A DNA stretch of 37,319 bases from Caulobacteraceae bacterium (GTDB taxonomy: Bacteria; Pseudomonadota; Alphaproteobacteria; Caulobacterales; Caulobacteraceae): positions 1 through 37,319 of the forward strand of contig JANXTX010000298.1 in assembly GCA_025352165.1 (NCBI GenBank), in the 5' to 3' direction. Below the pieces are notes generated by a model. That model searched no databases. It worked only from the letters and a program-made list of their open reading frames with translations, and was not told the DNA's origin. This document shows, in pieces, positions 24,380 through 32,921 of this stretch. Every line of letters starts with the position of its first letter. Within the stretch, counting starts at the first letter, position 1. Both the position numbers and the translations under genes were made by a program.

Positions 24380-24934
24380 TCAGCGGAGTTCGTCGAAGAT
24401 GGCAGCCAGTCGCGCCCGGGCCTCGGCCTCACCCAGCGCCATATCGAGAAACTCACCCTCCGCCACGGCATCAGAGAGACGTTCGAGTTCAAACAGACGA
24501 ACCGCGATCACCCCGGGGCCCAGCGGTGGTTGGGGCGCCGTCCATTGAGCGATCTGGGCGATCTGACGCCGACGGGATTCCGCGCGGGCCTGCCTTACCT
24601 GATCGTCCTCCAGGGACAGTGTTCGCAGCCCACGCCGGAAAATCCGGTATAAGGCGTGATGGTCGATCAGGGCGTCGGCAAGGCGCGCGCCCGACGCCCT
24701 CTCGGCAATCAGCTTGCCGATGACCACCCCCTCCTCGCGCTCCCAGGCCCGATAAACGGCCAGGAAGATCTCGGTCTTGTCCCTGAACCAACGATAGAAT
24801 GTCTGCGGCGCGAAACCGGCGAGGCGGGCAACCTTGTTGCTATCGGTACCAGCATAGCCGTGCTCTTGAAATTCGGCCGCCGCGGCAGCGATCAGCTTGT
24901 GCCGGGTGGTTTGCGGGACAGCGGGCGCTTCCAT
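24380..24934 (-). CDS. TetR-family transcriptional regulator
   Basis: The 184-residue protein has a TetR helix-turn-helix at about 10-55 (RHKLIAAAAAEFQEHGYAGTDSNKVARLAGFAPQTFYRWFRDKTEIFLAVYRAWE). Its C-terminal domain is helical, with no recognisable specific ligand motif. I chose ATG 24934, with GGAG 9 bases upstream; the TTG at 24949 is possible. It is divergent from the alpha/beta hydrolase gene, and the gap holds two abutting TGTGAT-N6-ATCACA palindromes, so this regulator probably controls the hydrolase and itself. Confidence 0.88.
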   Translation of the reverse strand: MEAPAVPQTTRHKLIAAAAAEFQEHGYAGTDSNKVARLAGFAPQTFYRWFRDKTEIFLAVYRAWEREEGVVIGKLIAERASGARLADALIDHHALYRIFRRGLRTLSLEDDQVRQARAESRRRQIAQIAQWTAPQPPLGPGVIAVRLFELERLSDAVAEGEFLDMALGEAEARARLAAIFDELR

Positions 24935-24955
24935 CAATCCGTTCTCCAATTGACT

Positions 24956-24997
24956 CTTTGTGATTCATATATCACATGTGATTAACTTATCACAAAG
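24956..24997. promoter_or_regulatory. Tandem TetR operators TGTGAT-N6-ATCACA x2
   Basis: Two perfect 18-bp palindromes of form TGTGAT-N6-ATCACA lie end to end (24959-24976 and 24977-24994). The outer arms extend to CTTTGTGAT and ATCACAAAG (24956-24964 and 24989-24997), so the whole block is one large dyad. It fills the 72-bp gap between the TetR start and the hydrolase start. The spacing (8 bases between TGTGA and TCACA) is wrong for CRP/FNR, so a dimer-pair TetR site is the better reading. Confidence 0.75.
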
Positions 24998-25006
24998 GTC
25001 ATTGTC

Positions 25007-25819
25007 ATGGCGCAGTCCCGCCGTAGCCTCATGATCGAAATCGACGGGGTGAGCCTCGCTGTCGATCGCATTGGAAAAGGTCCGGCAGTCGTCTGCCTCC
25101 ATTCCGTTGGTCATGACTCGCGGGACTATGATGGGCTTGTTGAGCGATGCGGCGGCTCTTTCGAATTCATCCACCTGGACTGGCCAGGACATGGACGCTC
25201 GGGGCCTGATCGGCTTGCGACATCCTCCATGCGCTACGCGGCGCTCGCCGATGGCGTGCTTTCCAGGATCGGCATCGAACGTCCATTAGTGATCGGAAAC
25301 TCGATCGGCGGCGCGGCTGCGATCACGCTCGCGTCAAAGCGGAACCTGCGCGGCCTCGTCCTTTGCGACAGCGGCGGACTTGTCGCTGTCGACGCGGCTG
25401 TCAGGGCGTTCTGTGGCGTGTTCGAGCAGTTCTTCGCCGCCGGCGAGCGCGGGGCGGCCTGGTATCCAGCCGCCTTCGAACTCTATTATAAAGTGGTGCT
25501 TCCGACGCCCGCGGCCCGCGCCCGCCGCGCGGATATCGTCCGCAATGCCCGCAACATGGCGCCACTCCTGCGCCAGGCTTGGGCGAGTTTCGGCCGGCCA
25601 GAGGCGGATTTGCGGGACGCCGCCGCTGGACTGGACATTCCTGTCTGGGTCGCCTGGGCAAGGCGCGACCACGTGATCCCACTCAATCGCGTACGTCCGG
25701 CCATAAATCGACTGAAACACGGCCAACTGAGTCTGTTCGCGGGCGGTCACACACCATTTCTCGAGGAGCCGGACGCGTTCGCCGCGCAATTCCACCGTTT
25801 CGCCGGAGGGTTGTCGTAA
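25007..25819 (+). CDS. Alpha/beta-hydrolase-fold protein
   Basis: The 270-residue protein has the alpha/beta hydrolase core. An oxyanion-side CLHSVGHDSRDYDGLV segment is followed by HLDWPGHGRS, the nucleophile elbow GNSIGG with Ser99, an acid residue in VWVAWARRDHVIPL (Asp221), and the histidine in FAGGHTPFLEEPD (His248). The triad is complete. Members include epoxide hydrolases, lactonases, C-C bond hydrolases and dehalogenases; no lid motif allows a choice. ATG 25007 is preceded by AAGG at 9 bases. Expression is probably blocked by the divergent TetR protein through the operators at 24956-24997. A DUF4188 gene follows 63 bp later. Confidence 0.9.
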   Translation: MAQSRRSLMIEIDGVSLAVDRIGKGPAVVCLHSVGHDSRDYDGLVERCGGSFEFIHLDWPGHGRSGPDRLATSSMRYAALADGVLSRIGIERPLVIGNSIGGAAAITLASKRNLRGLVLCDSGGLVAVDAAVRAFCGVFEQFFAAGERGAAWYPAAFELYYKVVLPTPAARARRADIVRNARNMAPLLRQAWASFGRPEADLRDAAAGLDIPVWVAWARRDHVIPLNRVRPAINRLKHGQLSLFAGGHTPFLEEPDAFAAQFHRFAGGLS

Positions 25820-25861
25820 TGGTCAGGCAATATTGAATTGACTGAACTTGGCGATTCAATT

Positions 25862-25876
25862 ATTTACAAAGTAAAT
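25862..25876. promoter_or_regulatory. Palindrome ATTTAC-AAA-GTAAAT upstream of the DUF4188 gene
   Basis: ATTTAC (25862-25867) and GTAAAT (25871-25876) form a perfect 15-bp dyad, 7 bp before the start of the DUF4188 gene. A wider dyad ATTGAAT...ATTCAAT overlaps the left side. The position fits an operator, though no regulator gene is adjacent on this side other than the TetR gene. Confidence 0.4.
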
Positions 25877-25882
25877 TTGTGA

Positions 25883-26383
25883 GTGGCGACGCGTATGGTT
25901 GAGCTGATTGAAAAACGGGTCTGCGCACAAATCGAAGGCGACTTTGTCGTCTTCCTGATCGGCATGCGGGTCAACCGGCCGTTGAAGTTCTGGAAATGGT
26001 GGCCCGTTGCGATGGCGATGCCACGCATGCTCATCGAGCTGGCCAAGCAGCCTCAGCTGGGCCTGCTCCACGCACGAACGATGGGCGGCTTTCCAGGCAT
26101 CACCGTGATTCAATACTGGAGGAGCTTCGCTGCGCTGGAAGCCTATGCCAGGGACAGGGACGCAGCGCACCTGCCGGCCTGGAGGGCATTCAACAAGGCG
26201 GTCGGCTCGAACGGAGACGTCGGCATCTGGCACGAGACATTCCTGATCCGGGATGGCGCCTACGAGACGGTCTACAACAATATGCCGGCTTTCGGTCTGG
26301 GCAGGGCGGGGGTTCTCGTCGACGCGATCGGCGCCCGCCAGGAGGCTCGCGCCAGAGTCAAGGAAGGTGTGCTTGCTCCCTGA
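25883..26383 (+). CDS. DUF4188-family protein
   Basis: The 166-residue protein matches the DUF4188 (monooxygenase-like) pattern: VFLIGMRVNRPLKFWKWWPVAMAMPRMLIELAKQPQLGLLHARTMGGFPGITVIQYWRSFAALEAYARD, then HLPAWRAFNKAV-x-GDVGIWHETF. The motifs VNRPLKFWKWWPV, QYWRS and WHET are highly characteristic. The family resembles the dimeric alpha/beta-barrel monooxygenases, but the biochemical role is unknown. The start is GTG at 25883 or ATG at 25895, with no strong ribosome site; I keep the longer form. It follows the TetR-controlled hydrolase gene and may be in the same transcript, although the palindrome at 25862-25876 suggests separate control. Confidence 0.78.
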   Translation: MATRMVELIEKRVCAQIEGDFVVFLIGMRVNRPLKFWKWWPVAMAMPRMLIELAKQPQLGLLHARTMGGFPGITVIQYWRSFAALEAYARDRDAAHLPAWRAFNKAVGSNGDVGIWHETFLIRDGAYETVYNNMPAFGLGRAGVLVDAIGARQEARARVKEGVLAP

Positions 26384-26464
26384 CAACTGACCACGGCGCG
26401 AATGGCGGCTGACGCGCGGGCTCGGCCAATGCTAGCCTGCGGGAACAGTTGGAGAGTTCAGGGC

Positions 26465-27349
26465 ATGATCGGCAAACGTCGGTGGGCGGCGCTACTCACC
26501 CTGGCAGCAAACGCCTCCGTCGCGGCGACGCAGCCGGTGGAAAACGTTCGTCCGCGAATTCCTTTACCTGTCGAAGGCGCGTTGACCAACCCTGACTGGG
26601 TATTGCGTCCGACAGCCGAACAGGTGGCGGAAGCGTTCCCGAAGCTCGCTCAGGCGCTTGGGCTCCCTGGAAAGGCCAGCGTCCGCTGTACGGTTTCAAC
26701 CACTCAGTCGCTTGAAGACTGCCATATCGAAGATGAGACCCCGCAGGGAATGGGCTTCGGCCAGGCCGCGCTCTCGCTCACACATACATTCCGGATGCGA
26801 CCGGCAACTCTGGACGGGACCCCGGTAGGGGGCGCCGAGGTCAACATTCCGATCCGCTTCCAGATGGAAGCGCCGCGAGGGACAGAAGTCGCTCAGCCGA
26901 AGGAATCGGGCAAGCCGCCTCCGGCAGCGGGCCTGGCTCTGGCTGAAAGGCTATACGCCCTGCCACATACGCAGGACGATATGCGTGGCTGGCTCGATCG
27001 GGCGAGCGACCAGATACGCCAGCTTGGCGCGACAACTCCACAGTCAAATGAACAGGGATTGGCGCTTGCCGCCCTGAATCAGGCGGCAGAGGAAATCTAT
27101 AACGACAATCTCAGGCGGCGGGAGACCCGGCTCGCGGAAGCGCTATCGGACCGTCAACTCAGGGATCTGACTGCCTTCCTCGCGAGCCCTGAGGGACAGG
27201 CCTGGCTTATCCAGAACGGAGCAAGCGAGAGGGACGAGCAGTCGTCAACCAGCGCAAGATTTGCCACGGCCGCAACGCACGCACGTCAGCAGTTTTGCCA
27301 GAAGGTGACCTGCATCCCGCCGTCGCCGTCCAGCCAGCCCGCAAAATGA
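26465..27349 (+). CDS. Secreted protein with TonB-C-like domain and C-terminal helical region
   Basis: The 294-residue protein begins with a signal peptide (MIGKRRWAALLTLAANASVAATQ). The first third carries a segment like the TonB C-terminal domain used in single-protein signal or energy-transfer proteins: AEAFPKLAQALGLPGKASVRCTVSTTQSLEDCHIEDETPQGMGFGQAALSLTHTFRMRPATLDGTPVGGAEVNIPIRFQME, with paired cysteines in the strand region. The C-terminal half (LAEALSDRQLRDLTAFLASPEGQAWL) is helical and resembles the DUF2059-type end of periplasmic proteins. There is no transmembrane TonB anchor, so it is probably periplasmic and not a true TonB. GGAG lies about 9 bases before ATG 26465. Convergent with the DUF3857 gene. 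Confidence 0.65.
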   Translation: MIGKRRWAALLTLAANASVAATQPVENVRPRIPLPVEGALTNPDWVLRPTAEQVAEAFPKLAQALGLPGKASVRCTVSTTQSLEDCHIEDETPQGMGFGQAALSLTHTFRMRPATLDGTPVGGAEVNIPIRFQMEAPRGTEVAQPKESGKPPPAAGLALAERLYALPHTQDDMRGWLDRASDQIRQLGATTPQSNEQGLALAALNQAAEEIYNDNLRRRETRLAEALSDRQLRDLTAFLASPEGQAWLIQNGASERDEQSSTSARFATAATHARQQFCQKVTCIPPSPSSQPAK

Positions 27350-27379
27350 AATGGCAAGCGGCTATCCAGACCTGAGGCG

Positions 27380-30151
27380 CTAAGGCGCAACTCCAAACTG
27401 GGCAAATTCACTATCAATGCCGACCTTTGCCGCCCGCGCCGCGGCGAGGTCCACGTTTGCCTCAGTCTTCAATCCGACGCGAAGCCTGGCGAGACCGCGT
27501 CCGAACAGCGACTCCGCCTGGCCTGGTCTGGCCCGAAGCGCATCGTCATATGCGGAAACCGCATCGGCGAAACGTCCCAGGCGCAAAAGCACCAGACCGC
27601 GACTATCTAGCACAGAGGCGGTTCCCGGCCCATTCTTAAGAGCAGCGTCACAGTCGGCCAGCGCCAACGCCAGTTCCCGTCCCCATTCCGCACGCGCCCA
27701 GCAACGTCCGTTCAGCGCCTCCACCGTCGGCGCTTTTGCGACCATCTGGTCATAGTAGCCGATCGCCTTCTGATAGTGACCGCTTACTTCATACAGGGCG
27801 GCATGAAGACGCAGCGCGCCCGCATCTCCCGGCACCAGGTGATCCGCTCGCTCGATGTCGGCATCAGCCAGCTTATCGCGGCCGGTCAGCAGGTAAAGCT
27901 GAGCACGTCCGTCCAGGGACAACCTGTCGGTCGGATTGAGCTCGATGGCCTTTGAGAAATCCGCCAGCGCGAGCCCGTCTTCGCCCTTATGAAAATGAGC
28001 GGCGGCGCGGTTGTAAAAGTCCCTGGCGGACTTGGGATCGAGGGCGATCGCGTGATCGAAGTCGGCAATGGCCTTGTCGAACTCATGCTTGCGCAATGAT
28101 CTCGCCCCCCGAAAGGCGAATTCGGCCGCTGTCGTGGGTTCCTGATCGACGCTCTCCGCGTCTTCGCTAACGCTGATGCTCGTCAACGATGTCCGGACCA
28201 TGACATCATAATTGGCCATCTGGCGAAGCGTCCGGGCCGCCGCGTCAGCCTCGTCAGCTGGGAACTCCGGGGCAACGGTCTTTTCGGAAGCCTGGATTGT
28301 GACCACGCCATCGCTGATCTCCGCATGTCGGTGGTTGTGGCGACCGGCGACGGTGCGATCAACGTCCGCGCCATTGAGCAATTGGAACCCTTCTCCCTTG
28401 TTGGGCAGGCTGATCACGACCTTCCAGGATTTGTAAAGCGGATATGGGACCGAGAACGGGGCATCGTCGTGCGGACCCGGCTCACGCCGGAATGACCGGT
28501 TCATGCCGATATTGCTGTCGGAAACCTGGAAGCCACGGAATGCGCCGCTTTGGTCCCAATCCATCGTCGCCGCCCCGTCCATCGACAGGCGCATCACACG
28601 GCGGACGTCATCAAAGGCGTAGCTCACGCTCTTGGCGTCGATCCACGGATAGATGCCTCGCCAATAGCTCCGCATATCCCGCTCGGCCTCAACAGCCCCC
28701 GCTCCGGTCAGTGCGATATTGCGGGTCACGGCGTCATCACCGCGCAAGATGTGCTCGGCGTGGGCCGGCGCCTTTGATTCAAGACCTGCTGTCGCATCAA
28801 GATGGAGCGTGCTTTCGAACTCAGGTTTGTCCAGCAGCGTAGGCTGCAACGGCGTTAGCTGCGCACCTGTCGGCAGAACCGGAAGCGCCCAACGAAAATC
28901 GGGAACCGCGATGTCGTCTATGGATCGGTCACCAAGGCGCGTACCGTCCAGCCAATAGGTGTCCTTTCCGATATGACCGCGCACGATCACATGATCGAAG
29001 AACGCCAGTGTCGGCAATCTGGAGCTCAGACCATCGCCGGCTGTTGCGTTGACCAGTGCCGGCTCAGCCTGGATGCCCAGTTCCTTGAGAAGCGCCAGCA
29101 ACAGGGCTGTCTTTCCCTTGCAGTCACCGAACCGCCTGGTCCAGGTCAGCTCGGCGTCCGCGGGGATATAGCCCCCGAAATTCAGGCCGATGTACGCATA
29201 GCGAACCTGATCCTGGACAAGTCGCAGCGCCGCGGCTGCGCGAACCCTGGGATCGCTCGAGGCAAGCGCGATCTTCTTCGCCTCGAGCTTCAATGGCGAC
29301 CCGGCGCCGAGCGTGGCGGCCTTAACGTAGAGCGGATACATCAGGGTTGATACGTCAGCCCAGCTGTCGAACTGGCTGATTTGCAGCTGCCCAAGGTTCT
29401 GGAACCGCCCCGGTGCGTCAGTGGGTTGCTTCGGCGCGGAGACGTTGGTCAGATCGACCAGCAGTTCGGTTCCGGCCGGCGTCTGTATGATGGTTGGCGT
29501 CGGCATCGCATCCGTGATTTTCCAGCGAATGGGTTTCGACGCCGGCCAGGTTTCGCGCACCAGGATGCGAGCCACCGGCGTAGGTGAGGTAAGTTCGAAA
29601 AACGCCTGCGAATGCCCTTTCAGCACTGGATCGCGACGAACCGACGTGGCGGCGAAGTCAACGATATCACCGACCTTCAATCCCTCCGGCTGCAACGTGG
29701 CTGTCAGGCTGCCGTCAAGCGTGGCCTGCTCGAGCCGGGTTTCGCGCCGTAGCACCGTGACCTTTTTACCCCCTTGCAGGAGGTCGATGGTCTGGCCGTC
29801 CCGAATGACATTGAAGCGATGCAGGGTTAGAGTTTCGGTTTCGGGATTCCAGCTGGGCGCTATGCCGGCCACCACGGAAAGACCTTGCGGAGAGAGTATC
29901 CGGAACGCCGATTCGAAGAATGACTTGTCTCCCTCGTCATCCAGCCGAGTCTGCACCTGCAGCAACAAAGGCTGGATCGACTGATCTCCCGCTGTTGGAG
30001 GCGCGGCGGGAATCTGCACCGGTTTCACCCAGTCAGCGGGCGGCGCATACAGCACCTCGCCGCCCGCGATCGCCGATGTGGCCCAGATCGACCAAGCTAC
30101 CGCAATCGCAATTCTCAACAATCGTCCCCTCGGAGCCGAGCTACCGCCCAC
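27380..30151 (-). CDS. DUF3857 / transglutaminase-like / TPR exported protein
   Basis: The 923-residue protein is a multidomain secreted protein. A signal peptide covers about 1-30 ([21 protein letters not shown]). A DUF3857 domain spans about 60-240. A transglutaminase-like domain follows, with the active-site cysteine in FGDCKGK (C344), His387 in FFDHVIV and Asp402 in YWLDGTR, so the triad looks intact. A DUF2569-like beta region comes next, and the last ~230 residues are TPR repeats (for example [30 protein letters not shown]). The start is unclear: GTG 30151 has no ribosome site, while TTG 30121 or 30118 lie just behind AGGGGA and still carry the signal peptide. It overlaps the queG end, so it is likely coupled to it. 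Function unknown; peptide processing or envelope remodelling is possible. Confidence 0.85.
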   Translation of the reverse strand: MGGSSAPRGRLLRIAIAVAWSIWATSAIAGGEVLYAPPADWVKPVQIPAAPPTAGDQSIQPLLLQVQTRLDDEGDKSFFESAFRILSPQGLSVVAGIAPSWNPETETLTLHRFNVIRDGQTIDLLQGGKKVTVLRRETRLEQATLDGSLTATLQPEGLKVGDIVDFAATSVRRDPVLKGHSQAFFELTSPTPVARILVRETWPASKPIRWKITDAMPTPTIIQTPAGTELLVDLTNVSAPKQPTDAPGRFQNLGQLQISQFDSWADVSTLMYPLYVKAATLGAGSPLKLEAKKIALASSDPRVRAAAALRLVQDQVRYAYIGLNFGGYIPADAELTWTRRFGDCKGKTALLLALLKELGIQAEPALVNATAGDGLSSRLPTLAFFDHVIVRGHIGKDTYWLDGTRLGDRSIDDIAVPDFRWALPVLPTGAQLTPLQPTLLDKPEFESTLHLDATAGLESKAPAHAEHILRGDDAVTRNIALTGAGAVEAERDMRSYWRGIYPWIDAKSVSYAFDDVRRVMRLSMDGAATMDWDQSGAFRGFQVSDSNIGMNRSFRREPGPHDDAPFSVPYPLYKSWKVVISLPNKGEGFQLLNGADVDRTVAGRHNHRHAEISDGVVTIQASEKTVAPEFPADEADAAARTLRQMANYDVMVRTSLTSISVSEDAESVDQEPTTAAEFAFRGARSLRKHEFDKAIADFDHAIALDPKSARDFYNRAAAHFHKGEDGLALADFSKAIELNPTDRLSLDGRAQLYLLTGRDKLADADIERADHLVPGDAGALRLHAALYEVSGHYQKAIGYYDQMVAKAPTVEALNGRCWARAEWGRELALALADCDAALKNGPGTASVLDSRGLVLLRLGRFADAVSAYDDALRARPGQAESLFGRGLARLRVGLKTEANVDLAAARAAKVGIDSEFAQFGVAP

Positions 30152-31170
30152 GCCGCCGCATCGCGCACGACTTCGCTGGCATCGTCAAGGCGTCTTCGCG
30201 CCGCATCCGTCAACGACCCGTCCCCCGAATTTCCGATCGCGTACAACACGTTTCGAACGAACCGGTCACGGCCTATGCGTTTGATCGGACTGCCGGTGAA
30301 CATCGTCCTGAATTCTGGATCGGTCAGGTCGGCAAGGTCTTCGAGCCGAGGCGATCTGAGATCGTCGCGCGCCTGCAGCCGTGCTTCCCGCGCGATGTTC
30401 GCAAACTTGTTCCACGGACAGACGGCCAGACAGTCATCGCAGCCGTAAATGCGATTGCCCAACTGAGACCGAAATGGCTCCGGAACCGGCCCGGCGTGCT
30501 CGATGGTCAGGTATGAGATGCATGCGCGCGCATCAAGCTTGTAGGGCGCCACAAAAGCCTTGGTGGGGCAGATGTCGAGGCAGGCGCTGCAGGCGCCGCA
30601 ATGATCGGTCGCCGGCGCATCCACCGGCAGGTCGAGGCTGGTGAGGATCGATCCGAGGAACAGCCAGGAGCCAAATTCACGCGAAACCAGATTTGTATGC
30701 TTGCCTTGCCAACCGACCCCGGCCAGGGCCGCAAGCGGCTTTTCCATGAGGGGGGCGGTATCAACAAATACCTTCACCTCACCGCCGTACTGTCTGACCA
30801 GGTGCCCCGCGAGTTCCTTAAGCCGGCCTTTGATCACATCGTGGTAGTCGCGACGCTGCGCATAGACCGAAATAGCGGCCCGCGAACGGTCAGCCAGGGC
30901 CTCAAGAGGATCGCTCTCCGGTCCGTAGTTCATCCCAAGCACGATCGCGCTTCGCGCGTCCGGCCACAGTGCCCGGGGATGCGAGCGACGCGTCGCGGTG
31001 GACTCCATCCAGGTCATGGTTCCGTGCCAGCCTTCAGCCAGGAATTCCTCAAGCCGGGCGGCGGCCGGCCAGGCCTCGTCAAGCGAAGCAAACCCACAAA
31101 CATCGAAGCCGAGGCCAAGCGCCCGACCAGCGATCAGCGCGCGTGGATCCTCAGAAGTCGAGGTCGTCAT
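30115..31170 (-). CDS. queG: Epoxyqueuosine reductase QueG
   Basis: QueG reduces epoxyqueuosine in tRNA to queuosine, the last step of the pathway, using cobalamin and two [4Fe-4S] clusters. The 351-residue protein shows the N-terminal DUF1730 region ([36 protein letters not shown]), the catalytic aspartate in [29 protein letters not shown] (Asp137), and two ferredoxin motifs, [14 protein letters not shown] (Cys191, 194, 197, 201) and [11 protein letters not shown] (Cys244, 247, 251). Its start lies 20 bp inside the GST gene upstream, and its end overlaps the next gene's start, a tight operon with likely translational coupling. No other queuosine gene is near. Confidence 0.95.
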   Translation of the reverse strand: MTTSTSEDPRALIAGRALGLGFDVCGFASLDEAWPAAARLEEFLAEGWHGTMTWMESTATRRSHPRALWPDARSAIVLGMNYGPESDPLEALADRSRAAISVYAQRRDYHDVIKGRLKELAGHLVRQYGGEVKVFVDTAPLMEKPLAALAGVGWQGKHTNLVSREFGSWLFLGSILTSLDLPVDAPATDHCGACSACLDICPTKAFVAPYKLDARACISYLTIEHAGPVPEPFRSQLGNRIYGCDDCLAVCPWNKFANIAREARLQARDDLRSPRLEDLADLTDPEFRTMFTGSPIKRIGRDRFVRNVLYAIGNSGDGSLTDAARRRLDDASEVVRDAAAWAVARLRGDDC

Positions 31171-31837
31171 AGTGCGCGGCCGGGGCGAGGCCGGGCCAGC
31201 GATCGGTGAGCAGACTGCGGAAAGCCGGCCGTGACTTGACCTTCATGTACCAGGTCTTCACCGAGGGCACGTCGCGCCAGGGAACATCGCCAAAATAGTC
31301 CAGGATAGAGATGTGGGCCGCACCGGCGAAATCGGCGAGACTGAGCCGCCGGCCCGCAAGCCAGTCGCGAGCCTGCAGCAGCTTTTCCATCACACCCAGA
31401 TGCACGCGCAACGCGTCACGCCCCTGGCGCATATTGTAGAGGTCCGGCGCGCCAAGCTTCAGCAGCCGTTTCTCGAGCTTCTCGTGCAACAGATAGGCAT
31501 TGACCTCATTGTCGAACTTACGATCGAACCACTGCATCAGGCGACGCGCCTCCGCACGATCAGCCGGCTCGACGCCCAGCAGATCATGATCAGGGAACTG
31601 CTCTTCCAGGTGCTCCAGGATCGCGCGAGCCTCGCATATGACAACCGTCTTGCCGCCTGAGCGCTCAACCAGCACCGGTGTGACGCCCGAGGGGTTGAGG
31701 GCCATAAACTCCTTGGGTTGTTCCCAGTAGCGCACGACGACTTCCTCAAACGGCAGTCGCTTCTCGGCCAAGCAAAGGCGAGCCTGGCGCGAAGCCGGGT
31801 CCAGCGGAAAATGGTGCAAAGTGCGTTCGACGCTCAT
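31151..31837 (-). CDS. fzlA: GST-like protein, probable FtsZ-binding protein FzlA
   Basis: The 228-residue protein has a thioredoxin-like N-terminal domain ([55 protein letters not shown]) and a helical C-terminal domain. It lacks a clear catalytic Ser/Tyr/Cys at the start of helix 1 in the usual context. The RYWE segment puts a tryptophan at position 38, the place of a residue I recall as important for FzlA in Caulobacter, where this GST homologue binds FtsZ filaments and is needed for division. The neighbourhood with queG and its alphaproteobacterial context agree with the assignment. An ordinary GST is the alternative. It overlaps the queG start by 20 bp. Confidence 0.7.
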   Translation of the reverse strand: MSVERTLHHFPLDPASRQARLCLAEKRLPFEEVVVRYWEQPKEFMALNPSGVTPVLVERSGGKTVVICEARAILEHLEEQFPDHDLLGVEPADRAEARRLMQWFDRKFDNEVNAYLLHEKLEKRLLKLGAPDLYNMRQGRDALRVHLGVMEKLLQARDWLAGRRLSLADFAGAAHISILDYFGDVPWRDVPSVKTWYMKVKSRPAFRSLLTDRWPGLAPAAHYDDLDF

Positions 31838-31916
31838 CGGGGCCCGGAGGTATAGTCAATTCCACCGCATGAACAACGCCCGAACGCGCATTAAGCTCGC
31901 GTTAACAGGCCCAGGC

Positions 31917-32873
31917 TCAGTGCGCGTGGTCCGAATCGTAAGGTTTGCCATAGACTTCCGGAAAGGCTCCGCCGTGAGGTTCGGCCTGACCGCGCGGGTC
32001 GGGATGAATGATGATATCGGCCACCGGGAACTCACGTAGAATTCGTTTCTCCGCAGCTACAACGGCCTGATGGGCCGCCACCAGGGTGAGATCCGGGTCC
32101 AGATCGGCGTGCATCTGCAGGTGAACGACAGGGCCGGACGCGCGGGTGCGCAACTGGTGTACATCGGTGATTCGGGAGTCCTCAGTCACCAGGGCGATAA
32201 TTCGCGCGCGCGCGGTGTCGGAAAGCTCCCGGTCCATGAGTTGTCCCGAGGATTCACGGAAGACCGACACCGCCCCCCAAAGGAGGATCGCACCAACCGC
32301 AAGACCCGCCAATGCGTCCAGGCTGATCAGATGAAAAGCGGCAACGGCCGCGACGCCCGCCAGTGCAATTACATTGGACGCCAGGTCCGCCGCATAGTGG
32401 ATGCGATCGGCGGAAACAGCCAGGGAGGCGGTCCGGCGAAGGAGATACGACTGCGCGGCGATCAGGCCGCCTGTCATGACGATTGACAGCAGCATCACCG
32501 CGATGCCCCAACCCTCATTCTCCACTCGACCAGGCGAGATCAGGTGCAGGATTGCTTCCTGGCCAATCAGCGCGGCGGACGCGAACACCAGGCCGGCCTG
32601 TATCAGGCTCGCAAAGGCCTCGGCCTTGCCATGGCCAAAACGATGTTCGGCATCCGGCGGAGAGGCAGCGTAACGCACCGCGAAGAAAGTCACACCCGAC
32701 GCGAAGAGGTCGAGACCAGAGTCCGCCATTGACGCCAGCAGAGCCACCGAGCCGCTAGCCCACCAGACCAGCGCCTTGAGCACGACGAGCGTAAAAGCAA
32801 CGACGACCGACAGACCCGTCACGACACGCGTGAGGGCGGCGCCCTGATCTTGACCGATTTGCTTGGCGTTCAT
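31917..32873 (-). CDS. Cation diffusion facilitator (FieF-like) metal transporter
   Basis: The 318-residue protein has six membrane helices and a cytoplasmic C-terminal domain with the CDF fold. The transport site of FieF/YiiP (Asp45, Asp49, His153, Asp157) appears here with the same spacing as Asp51 and Asp55 in SMADSGLDLFAS, and His159 and Asp163 in RIHYAADLASN. The RFGHGKAEAFASL loop and the C-terminal VVHLQMHADLDPDLTLVAAHQAVV are also typical. Members export Zn2+ or Fe2+ in exchange for protons at the inner membrane; the metal is not certain. The C-terminus carries several histidines (DSDHAH). It stands alone. Confidence 0.92.
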   Translation of the reverse strand: MNAKQIGQDQGAALTRVVTGLSVVVAFTLVVLKALVWWASGSVALLASMADSGLDLFASGVTFFAVRYAASPPDAEHRFGHGKAEAFASLIQAGLVFASAALIGQEAILHLISPGRVENEGWGIAVMLLSIVMTGGLIAAQSYLLRRTASLAVSADRIHYAADLASNVIALAGVAAVAAFHLISLDALAGLAVGAILLWGAVSVFRESSGQLMDRELSDTARARIIALVTEDSRITDVHQLRTRASGPVVHLQMHADLDPDLTLVAAHQAVVAAEKRILREFPVADIIIHPDPRGQAEPHGGAFPEVYGKPYDSDHAH

Positions 32874-32921
32874 CGGCCCTATTTAGGCGCAACCGGTGCA
32901 ATGCTACAGCGCGAACGACTC

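Noticed and set aside
24956-24997. CRP/FNR site in front of the hydrolase gene
   Set aside because: The half-sites TGTGA and TCACA are separated by 8 bases, not 6, and the doubled dyad with outer arms fits a TetR operator better.
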